Shown here: in pieces, positions 1-5,582 of the stretch
Numbering within the stretch: the first letter of the stretch is position 1
Layout of the letters: each line of letters starts with the position of its first letter
Assembly (NCBI GenBank): GCA_947379865.1
Contig: CANCOY010000143.1
Location: forward strand, 1 to 7,929
Direction of reading: 5' to 3'
DNA from: Acetobacteraceae bacterium
Lineage (GTDB): Bacteria; Pseudomonadota; Alphaproteobacteria; Zavarziniales; Zavarziniaceae
Length of the DNA: 7,929 bases
Translations under genes and position numbers: made by a program
The notes under the pieces: generated by a model
What the model was told of the DNA's origin: nothing
The model's database searches: none
What the model saw: only the letters and a program-made list of their open reading frames with translations

Positions 1-662
1 CCGACCTGTCGAACACCACCTTCCCCTTTGGCACCCTGCAACAGATTGAATTGGGCATGGCCCCGGTGCGGGCCCATCGCATCACTTATGTGGGGGAACT
101 GGGCTGGGAGATCTATGTCCCCACCGAGATGGCGCGCCATGTGCTGGACCACCTGCTCGACCATGGGGCCGATCATGGCCTGCGTCTGGCAGGCCTGCAC
201 GCCCTTGATTCCTGTCGCCTGGAAAAGGCCTATCGCCACTTCGGCCATGACATGACCGACGAGGACCATGTGCTGGAGGCGGGCCTCGGCTTTGTTGTGC
301 GCACGGACAAGGCGCCTTCACGCCTTGGGCCCTTCATCGGGCGCGATGCTGTGCTGGCAAAGCGGGAAGCGGGTTTTTCACGTCGCCTCGTCCAGTTCCT
401 GCTCCATGATCCGGAACCCCTGCTGTTTCATAATGAGCCGGTCTGGCGCGATGGCCACATTGTCGGCAAGCTTTCGTCCGGCAGTTATGGCCATTGGCTG
501 GGCGCCTCGGTGGGTCTGGGCTGGATTGCCTGCGACGCCCACGAAACGGCGGCTGATGTGCTGGCCAGCAGCTATGAGATCGAGGTGGCGGGCCGCCGCT
601 GCAGCGCCCGGGCCAGCCTTGCCCCGCTTTACGACCCCAAGGGAGAGCGGGTGCGCGGCTGA
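1..662 (+). CDS. GcvT-domain folate-dependent dehydrogenase/aminomethyltransferase, C-terminal part (dimethylglycine/sarcosine dehydrogenase-like)
   Basis: This is an open frame entering from the left edge (first full codon at 3) and ending in TGA at 660-662; 219 residues are visible and the start lies outside the window. The visible part reads as the end of a GcvT folate-binding domain followed by the GcvT C-terminal barrel. It has ITYVGELGWEIYVP (the family's glycine/glutamate-rich strand), DSCRLEKAYRHFG, FIGRD, and SGSYGHWLGASVGLGW, which matches the conserved TSGGYGHTVG-type segment of T proteins. The wording FPFGTLQQIELG...RITYVGELGWE and RLEKAYRHFGHD is typical of the C-terminal third of FAD-dependent dimethylglycine/sarcosine dehydrogenases of about 800 residues. 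These oxidatively demethylate N-methylated glycines and pass the one-carbon unit to tetrahydrofolate. The FAD domain cannot be seen, so a stand-alone T-protein paralogue is not excluded. The gene converges on the next one with a 15 bp gap. Confidence 0.85.
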   Translation, partial: DLSNTTFPFGTLQQIELGMAPVRAHRITYVGELGWEIYVPTEMARHVLDHLLDHGADHGLRLAGLHALDSCRLEKAYRHFGHDMTDEDHVLEAGLGFVVRTDKAPSRLGPFIGRDAVLAKREAGFSRRLVQFLLHDPEPLLFHNEPVWRDGHIVGKLSSGSYGHWLGASVGLGWIACDAHETAADVLASSYEIEVAGRRCSARASLAPLYDPKGERVRG

Positions 663-677
663 GGCAGCAGCCGAGCT

Positions 678-1568
678 TCAGAAGCGACCACGCAAGGCCG
701 CAAGGCCAATCAGGACAGGCGTCTGCCACGGCGGCAGGTCCACAGGGTGGAATGGGTTGGCGCCATTGCGCGCAAGGCGGGCGAGATAGCGATCAATCAG
801 CGGCGCCATGAGCACGGCAGGCAGCGTCGCCTTTGGCAGATCACGCCGGCGTACCCGCGCAGAGGCCAACAGCCGCTGCGCCTCAGCCGCCACCACAGCC
901 ACCACCCGGGCAAGGCCGGCACTGGGACGGCAGGCCAGAAAATCAGCCATCCGCACCCCTTCCGCCGCCAGTCGGTCGGCCGGCAGATAACAACGCCCCG
1001 CACCTGCCTGCTGGCCGAGGGTGGTTAGCAGGCCGGTCAGCGCCCAGGCGGTTCCCACATCCCGCAGCACGGCCTCTGCTGCTTCGACAGCTGCGGCACC
1101 CGCATCAGTACTGGAAACCCCGCAGAGTATGCGGCTTGCCTGCACGGCCAGATCCCCCCCCGTTGCACAGGCATAGGCAAGCAGCGCCGACATGTCGGCA
1201 AGCGGATCATCGTAGAGATCATGGACGCGGGCATCGATCATGCGGACCAATGCGGCTGCCTCTACTGTGCCGGACTGCACCGCAGGTGCCAAAGCCAGAA
1301 GCACTTCATGTCCCCGGGGAGGCTGTCCAGTTGCAAGCGCCTCCAGTGCTTCCCGCCACCATTGAAATCTGATCTCACCGATCAGATTCTGGCTTGCAAT
1401 TTCTGGTATACGCATTATTTCTATACTGAACGCATACAGCGCAATCAGGCTCGGACGATGCGGTTCGGGGGCAAACAGTGAAGCAACATACCGAACGCGA
1501 TCCCCCTGCCGCACCATCTGGGCAAGTGAAGGCAGTTCAGCATCAGGACCACTCAAACGGTTAACCAT
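678..1568 (-). CDS. Squalene/phytoene synthase family protein, NDUFAF6-like (probable non-catalytic complex I assembly factor)
   Basis: The product has 296 residues, a normal length for the family. The all-helical isoprenoid synthase fold is recognisable from RYVASLFAPEPHRPSLIALY (about 27-45), IRFQWWREALEAL (66-78), HDLYDDPLADMSALLAYA (116-133) and GRCYLPADRLAAEGV (191-205). True squalene and phytoene synthases carry two Asp-rich Mg-diphosphate motifs. Here the first is replaced by FSIEIMRIPE (47-56) and the second, normally before the GRxYLP segment, reads TTLGQQ (182-187). The same losses and the same QWWREAL segment occur in NDUFAF6, a mitochondrial complex I assembly factor, and its alphaproteobacterial homologues. 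A catalytic prenyl-condensing role is therefore unlikely, and a role in respiratory complex assembly is inferred. The start at 1568 is supported by GGAGG at 1574-1578, 5 nt upstream. It is divergent from the AT-rich regulator gene. Confidence 0.85.
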   Translation of the reverse strand: MVNRLSGPDAELPSLAQMVRQGDRVRYVASLFAPEPHRPSLIALYAFSIEIMRIPEIASQNLIGEIRFQWWREALEALATGQPPRGHEVLLALAPAVQSGTVEAAALVRMIDARVHDLYDDPLADMSALLAYACATGGDLAVQASRILCGVSSTDAGAAAVEAAEAVLRDVGTAWALTGLLTTLGQQAGAGRCYLPADRLAAEGVRMADFLACRPSAGLARVVAVVAAEAQRLLASARVRRRDLPKATLPAVLMAPLIDRYLARLARNGANPFHPVDLPPWQTPVLIGLAALRGRF

Positions 1569-1722
1569 GCCACCCTCCGTTTAACATTACAAAATTTCCA
1601 AAAAATTTGTTTTATATTGTAATTTATGATTTATTTTTTGTATATCTAGTTTTTTTATTCCGTGTAACCACAAAACATGTTTATTATCCTATATAGTTTA
1701 CATTCAACTGCTGGAGCTACTT
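1569..1722. promoter_or_regulatory. AT-rich divergent intergenic region with probable promoters
   Basis: This 154 bp gap between two divergently transcribed genes is extremely AT-rich: 24 G/C in the 120 bases 1591-1710. It must contain the promoters of both neighbours, but no clean -35/-10 pair stands out. Weak candidates are TATAGT at 1692-1697 for the rightward gene and a TATAAA-like box (complement of 1611-1616) for the leftward gene. A 7 bp inverted repeat, ATTACAA (1586-1592) and TTGTAAT (1617-1623), brackets A/T runs and could be an operator. The rightward gene has GGAG at 1713-1716, 6 nt before its ATG. Runs of A and T of this kind are typical targets of H-NS/MucR-type silencers, which is inference. 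Confidence 0.5.
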
Positions 1723-2139
1723 ATGAGAAATTCAACTTCACAAGAGGCTCCTATGTACACGGCCATCATTGAAAAAAATGATACTGCAGAAAATGCGATA
1801 CCAGACTTAACAAAAGCATTTTATGATATTGACGATACATTTGGATATCGTGCATGCGCTGTTCTTTCATATATTTTTCACAACGGATCAAAATCAAAAG
1901 ATAATTCATTTACAGTATCTGATGTCTCAAATAGCATAAAATTACCACCTGCATCCTTAAGACTCATACTGATTAAAATGGAAATGAAGGACTTGATAAA
2001 AGTTAAATACAAACTTGGCAAATCTAACGTTTACTGCGCAAATGACAAAGGCATAGAAACCTATCTGAACGCTATGGCGATGTTTTTTCGTCTGGCTGAG
2101 AAAACATCTCTGCGTGAGCGTATTTCTGCGAAACCCTGA
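1723..2139 (+). CDS. Small winged helix-turn-helix DNA-binding protein (putative transcriptional regulator)
   Basis: The product is a 138-residue protein I cannot assign to a named family. Residues 41-55 (RACAVLSYIF and on) look like the first helix. Residues 63-90 (FTVSDVSNSIKLPPASLR, then an amphipathic helix) look like helix-turn-helix with a recognition helix. Residues 91-106 (LIKVKYKLGKSNVYC) look like a beta wing, and 108-130 form a further helix that may dimerise. This is the architecture of small MarR/Lrp-like one-domain regulators; there is no ligand domain or membrane segment. ATG 1723 has GGAG 6 nt upstream. An internal ATG at 1753 also has AGAGG 5 nt upstream, so a 128-residue product is possible. 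GC is about 34% (101 of 300 bases, 1741-2040), far below the flanking genes, suggesting acquisition from elsewhere. It converges on the type I secretion locus and may regulate it or the divergent gene; both are inference. Confidence 0.7.
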   Translation: MRNSTSQEAPMYTAIIEKNDTAENAIPDLTKAFYDIDDTFGYRACAVLSYIFHNGSKSKDNSFTVSDVSNSIKLPPASLRLILIKMEMKDLIKVKYKLGKSNVYCANDKGIETYLNAMAMFFRLAEKTSLRERISAKP

Positions 2140-2168
2140 TACGGGCAACACGCCCACCCCCGACGGGA

Positions 2169-2311
2169 CTGGTCACCAAATTGGCTGCGCCATGTTGCGA
2201 CCGAAGGGGATAAAAATACCCAGCAGATATGACATGAGCAAACCAACCGGACGGATGAAGCTTGAAAAACAAGCTTCATCCGGATTGATCTGGTGGCCAA
2301 ATCAGGCGCCA
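2169..2311. repeat. Imperfect direct repeat pair flanking the hairpin
   Basis: The segments 2169-2192 and 2290-2311 share CTGGT, then two variable bases, CCAAAT, a variable patch, and GCGCCA, in the same order and orientation. One copy is two bases longer. They lie either side of the 2252-2282 hairpin. They could be a degenerate duplication, remnants of a small mobile element, or chance similarity in a short sequence. Confidence 0.3.
2252..2282. terminator. Perfect 13 bp hairpin between convergent genes, possible bidirectional terminator
   Basis: CGGATGAAGCTTG (2252-2264) and its exact reverse complement (2270-2282) enclose an A5 loop (T5 on the other strand). It lies about 110 bp downstream of the regulator stop and about 100 bp downstream of the fusion-protein stop, where a shared terminator is expected. 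No T-run follows the stem on either strand, so classical intrinsic termination would be weak. An RNA-stabilising stem or a protein-binding palindrome is also possible. Confidence 0.4.
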
Positions 2312-2383
2312 GCATCCGCCTAGCACCAGGGCACGCGCCTCAATCAGCCCAGGCCCAGAAGTGACCGCATCAACAATCATTCT

Positions 2384-3769
2384 TCAATCCTCGCGCAACG
2401 CGCGGTGGAAGCTTTCGATGAATGGATCGATGATCATGTCCACAAAGGTCAGCGCCCCCGTCTCGATATAAACGTCTGCCGGCATGCCGGGCACCATCTT
2501 TATGCCGCTGATCTTGTCGAGTTCGTGTGGCAGAATCTCGATAATGGCCTTGTAATAGGATGAGCCATCCCGCTCGGCGATGATCGCATCCGGGGATACG
2601 CTGATCACGTCGCCATAGAATACGGGAACAACGCGCTGCTTGTAAGCACTTAGCCTGACCTCTGCACGCAGACCGGGATGCACGACGTCAATGTCACTGG
2701 GCAGGACGCTGGCTTCCACTGTCAGTTTATCGAAGCTGGGCACGAGATCCATGAGCGGCTCGCCCGGCCGGACGACACCGCCGATGGTAACAAACTTCAG
2801 ATTGATGACGCGGCCTTCTGTCGGGGCAACGATCTCGCGTCGCTGCAGAACATCCACGGCAGCGCGCAACTGTTGTCCGATCAGAGAAAGCTTGGCCTCG
2901 GCATCAGCAAGGGCGGTTTCATTTTCACGGTCGGCGGTGGCCTGGATCTGGATCAGGCTCAGCTTGAGTTCCCCGATCTTCTGCCGTCCCTTGGCAACCT
3001 GCGCCGCATAATTACCCTTGTTGCCCTTTAGTTCAGCGGCCTGGCGCTGCAGTGCCAGCAGGCGTGGACGCGGCGCCAGCCCCTTCGACACCAACTCCCG
3101 GACCGAAACGATTTCCTGCTCGATCAGAGCAGATTGGCGGCTCTTTGACTCGATTTCGGCACCATAGCTGCCGATCTCCGAGTTGATCTGGGTCATCTGG
3201 CCTTCGATGATTTCCCTGCGGTTCTTCAGTTCCGCAATCTGCTTGGCAAACATGGCGTTCTCCGTCGCCATGACCTCAGCCACCCGCGCCTCGCCCGCCC
3301 GCGCCAGCAGTTCAGGAGGATAGACCACCGCAGAACTATTCTTGCGCAGCGCGATCAGGCGAGACCAACGCGCCAGCAACGTGTCCTGCTGGCTTCTGGC
3401 ACTTTCAGCCGCCGCGTCCGACTGTGTCGGGTCCAGGGTGACCAGCACCTGCCCCTGGGATACCTGGTCGCCCTCCTTGACGAACAGGCCAGAGATGATC
3501 CCGCCTTCCAGATGCTGGATGGTCTTGCGATTGCTCTCCACCTTGATACGCCCGCGCGCTATGGCTGCGGAGGAAAGTGGCGCTGCAAACGACCAGAGCG
3601 TGAAGACCGCAACGAACCCAAAAATCGCGGCAAAGCCGACGGTGACTGCCCACCCGCCCACGGTTCCCTGAGAGTCACGCCCGCCCGCCTGCCCCGCGTT
3701 TCCACCAAAGGGCCAGTTGAACCGAAAACCTGACAGCCTGTTCAGGCCACTCACGACAACACTACGCAT
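2384..3769 (-). CDS. Type I secretion membrane fusion protein (HlyD/PrtE family periplasmic adaptor)
   Basis: The adaptor links the inner-membrane ABC exporter to a TolC-like outer-membrane channel. Residue numbers here count from an upstream ATG at 3775. A short cytoplasmic N-terminus precedes one membrane segment (about 42-64, TVGFAAIFGFVAVFTLWSF). The first lipoyl half-motif follows (IQHLEGGIISGLFVKEGDQV, 86-105, and LDPTQSDA), then a long periplasmic coiled coil (about 125-310). The second lipoyl half is at 315-345 (IVAPTEGRV, VVRPGEPLMDLVP), followed by a beta-barrel region ending in the family hallmark GMPADVYIETGALTFVD (430-446). Total length fits the family. The start at 3769 is preferred because GGAG at 3777-3780 is 7 nt upstream of it but only 1 nt from the ATG at 3775; the product is then 461 residues. 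The gene begins just after the ABC gene stop, so the two are co-translated. No outer-membrane partner gene follows. Confidence 0.93.
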   Translation of the reverse strand: MRSVVVSGLNRLSGFRFNWPFGGNAGQAGGRDSQGTVGGWAVTVGFAAIFGFVAVFTLWSFAAPLSSAAIARGRIKVESNRKTIQHLEGGIISGLFVKEGDQVSQGQVLVTLDPTQSDAAAESARSQQDTLLARWSRLIALRKNSSAVVYPPELLARAGEARVAEVMATENAMFAKQIAELKNRREIIEGQMTQINSEIGSYGAEIESKSRQSALIEQEIVSVRELVSKGLAPRPRLLALQRQAAELKGNKGNYAAQVAKGRQKIGELKLSLIQIQATADRENETALADAEAKLSLIGQQLRAAVDVLQRREIVAPTEGRVINLKFVTIGGVVRPGEPLMDLVPSFDKLTVEASVLPSDIDVVHPGLRAEVRLSAYKQRVVPVFYGDVISVSPDAIIAERDGSSYYKAIIEILPHELDKISGIKMVPGMPADVYIETGALTFVDMIIDPFIESFHRALRED

Positions 3770-3775
3770 GTTCAT

Positions 3776-3784
3776 GCTCCATCA
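3776..3784 (-). promoter_or_regulatory. Ribosome binding site overlapping the ABC gene end, deciding the fusion-protein start
   Basis: On the minus strand the ABC gene's TGA stop (3784-3782) is followed by TGGAGC. The GGAG core (3780-3777) sits 1 nt from the first ATG (3775) but 7 nt from the second (3769). Translation therefore probably begins at the second, and the tight spacing implies translational coupling. Confidence 0.65.
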
Positions 3785-5503
3785 CGCAGCGGGTGACACG
3801 GCTTCTCTTGGTCCCGACGTATCTGTCTGCGCCATCAGCCGGTTGAGGATTTCAGCCCTGGGACCAAAAGCTTCCACCTGGCCATCTCGCAAAAGCAGGA
3901 TCCGGTCCACATGCTGAAGGATGGAGGAACGGTGGCTGATGATGACCACGGTCACCCGCGCCGCCTTGAGCGAGACCAGAGCGTTGTTCAGCGCCGCGTC
4001 ACCATCCGAATCGAGATTGGCATTGGGCTCATCCAGCACGATGAAACGCGGGCTGCCCACCAGTGCACGTGCCAGCGCCAATAACTGTCGCTGCCCGGCT
4101 GAAAGCAACTCTGCCTCGTCACCAATATAGGTGTCATAGCCCTGGGGCAGGCGCAGGATCATCTCATGGCACCCGGCCGCCTTGGCTGCCCGCACCACTT
4201 CCTCTGCCGCCACATCTTCCAGTCGCCCGATGTTTGCGGCCACGGTGCCGGGGAAAAGCTCAACGTCCTGGGGAACATAGCCAAGGTAGCGGCCAACATC
4301 CGCACGTGACCAACCCGAGAGGTCGACGCCATCAAGGCGCACAACCCCACCCTCTGGCCTTGTCGTTCCAACAAGCAGGCGGGCAAGCGTTGTCTTGCCA
4401 GCTCCCGAGGGGCCGATTACCGCGACGCAATCACCGGCGGGGATTGCAAATGACACCGCCTTGAGAATCAGCTTTTCAGAGCGGGGTGCCCTGGCAATCA
4501 GGCGATCCACCCGAAGCTCGCCCTGTGGTGGCGGCAGGGTGGTTGCTGGCGTCCGGGCTTTGGCCGAGCGCAGCAGCTCTGCCAGGCGACGATAGGCGTG
4601 CCGGGCGCCATTGATGCTGCGCCAATTGGCAATCGCCGCCTCGATCGGCCCAAGGGCGCGGCCAAGGATGATCGAACCGGCAATCATGCCACCCGATGTC
4701 ATCTCGCGGTTGAGAACAAGATAGGCGCCCACCCCAAGAATGGCGATCTGCACTGCCAGCCGGATGAACTTGCTGACCGAGGCAATGGCCGAGATCCGGT
4801 CGGTGGCCTGTTGTTGCAGGGCCACGCCCTGGGCGCTGCGCGCGGCGTAAAGGTGCGTCACGGCGGCCTGCATGCCAAGGGCATCCACCACCTCCGCATT
4901 GCGAATCGAAAGGTCGGCCCATCGCTGGGCGCGGGAGACGCTGGACGAGGCAATCGCCAGCTGCTGGCTGGTAAAATAATTGCCCAGAAGGGCCAGCGCC
5001 ACGAGAACAATAATCGCTGCAAGGGTCAGATGGCCCACGAGGGGGTGCAGTGCATAAGCGACAAATACAAAGAACGGCGCCCACGGCGCATCCATCATGA
5101 CTGTGAGCGGTGTTGAGCCAATGAAACTCCTGAGGGCGCTGAAGTCACGCAGGGCCTCGCCGTCATAAGAGGTGGCCCCAAGGCGCCCGACCAGCGCCTC
5201 CTGGAAAACCTGCCCGCTCAGCTGAGCATCAAGGTGCGTCGCCACCCGCGACAGCACCCAACTGCGGGCACCATCCACGACGGACTGCGCCAGCACGGCG
5301 ACAACGGCGGCGAAGCTGAGGAAATACAGTGTATCGAGGTTGTGGCTTCCCAGAACCCGGTCCGCCACCTGCATCATGTAGAGCGAGGTCGTCAGGACAA
5401 GAAAGTTCATGAAGGCGGTGAAGACAAAAAGTGCCGCCAGCGTTCCCTTCAGACCTGAAATGACCGCCTGAAGATCCCTGCCACCTGGCATCGCTTGTTT
5501 CAT
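3782..5503 (-). CDS. Type I secretion system permease/ATPase (PrtD-type ABC exporter)
   Basis: This 573-residue inner-membrane half-transporter energises export of the RTX-type protein encoded just upstream. The N-terminal part (about 20-300) is the ABC transporter membrane domain, with hydrophobic segments near 22-45, 58-78, 140-175 and 250-285. There is no N-terminal C39 peptidase or CLD domain, as in the PrtD branch. The nucleotide-binding domain shows Walker A GPSGAGKTT (364-372), Q-loop PQD (411-413), the signature LSAGQRQLLALARAL (467-481), Walker B FIVLDEP (487-493), D-loop NANLD (494-498) and the switch histidine in IISHR (H524). All catalytic residues are present. The signature reads LSAGQ rather than LSGGQ, a mild variant. 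ATG 5503 has AGG at 5511-5513, 7 nt upstream. A strong hairpin separates it from the repeat-protein gene 79 bp upstream; the fusion-protein gene follows within about 12 bp. Confidence 0.95.
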   Translation of the reverse strand: MKQAMPGGRDLQAVISGLKGTLAALFVFTAFMNFLVLTTSLYMMQVADRVLGSHNLDTLYFLSFAAVVAVLAQSVVDGARSWVLSRVATHLDAQLSGQVFQEALVGRLGATSYDGEALRDFSALRSFIGSTPLTVMMDAPWAPFFVFVAYALHPLVGHLTLAAIIVLVALALLGNYFTSQQLAIASSSVSRAQRWADLSIRNAEVVDALGMQAAVTHLYAARSAQGVALQQQATDRISAIASVSKFIRLAVQIAILGVGAYLVLNREMTSGGMIAGSIILGRALGPIEAAIANWRSINGARHAYRRLAELLRSAKARTPATTLPPPQGELRVDRLIARAPRSEKLILKAVSFAIPAGDCVAVIGPSGAGKTTLARLLVGTTRPEGGVVRLDGVDLSGWSRADVGRYLGYVPQDVELFPGTVAANIGRLEDVAAEEVVRAAKAAGCHEMILRLPQGYDTYIGDEAELLSAGQRQLLALARALVGSPRFIVLDEPNANLDSDGDAALNNALVSLKAARVTVVIISHRSSILQHVDRILLLRDGQVEAFGPRAEILNRLMAQTDTSGPREAVSPAA

Positions 5504-5529
5504 GCTGCCACCTACGCTGTTCAGAAAGA

Positions 5530-5561
5530 CACCCCCCGCGGCAGCTATGTCGCGGGGGGTG
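5530..5561 (-). terminator. GC-rich hairpin terminator or attenuator between repeat-protein gene and ABC gene
   Basis: CGCGGGGGGTG (5551-5561) pairs perfectly with CACCCCCCGCG (5530-5540). The 11 bp stem can be extended by a G-U and a G-C pair into the 10-base loop. Read in the minus-strand transcript, the stem is followed by TCTTTCTGA, a short imperfect U-rich tract. It lies 21 bp after the repeat-protein stop and 26 bp before the ABC start. It probably ends most transcripts of the abundant exported protein and lets some read through into the exporter genes. No separate promoter for the ABC gene can be seen in the 79 bp gap. Confidence 0.75.
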
Positions 5562-5582
5562 CAGATCAGGTCAAAGTCACGA

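Larger units (their letters stand above)
2140..2383. other. Intergenic region between convergent genes, no CDS
   Basis: This 244 bp stretch returns to higher GC after the AT-rich regulator gene. No frame in it has recognisable protein content or a convincing start, and no tRNA or known RNA fold was seen. It contains a short GGGC/GCCC hairpin (2143-2155), a perfect 13 bp stem hairpin and a pair of imperfect direct repeats, the last two listed separately. It may be debris from an insertion or deletion event at the edge of the AT-rich island, but no transposase remnant can be named. Confidence 0.5.

Noticed and set aside
663..677. Terminator between the convergent GcvT-like and NDUFAF6-like genes
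   Set aside because: The gap is only 15 bp and shows no hairpin with a T-run.
833..1372. 179-codon plus-strand open frame opposite the squalene/phytoene-synthase-like gene
   Set aside because: It is low-complexity His/Pro/Arg-rich shadow translation of a GC-rich gene on the other strand, without a ribosome binding site or known motif.
2061..2323. Small open frames on both strands across the intergenic region, considered as transposase remnants
   Set aside because: None shows a recognisable transposase motif, and they overlap the regulator end or the hairpin. Target-site duplications were not evident.
4476..5084. 202-codon minus-strand frame and 172-codon plus-strand frame (4598-5116) inside the ABC exporter gene
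   Set aside because: Both are out-of-frame shadows of the transporter, which has complete domain order in its own frame.
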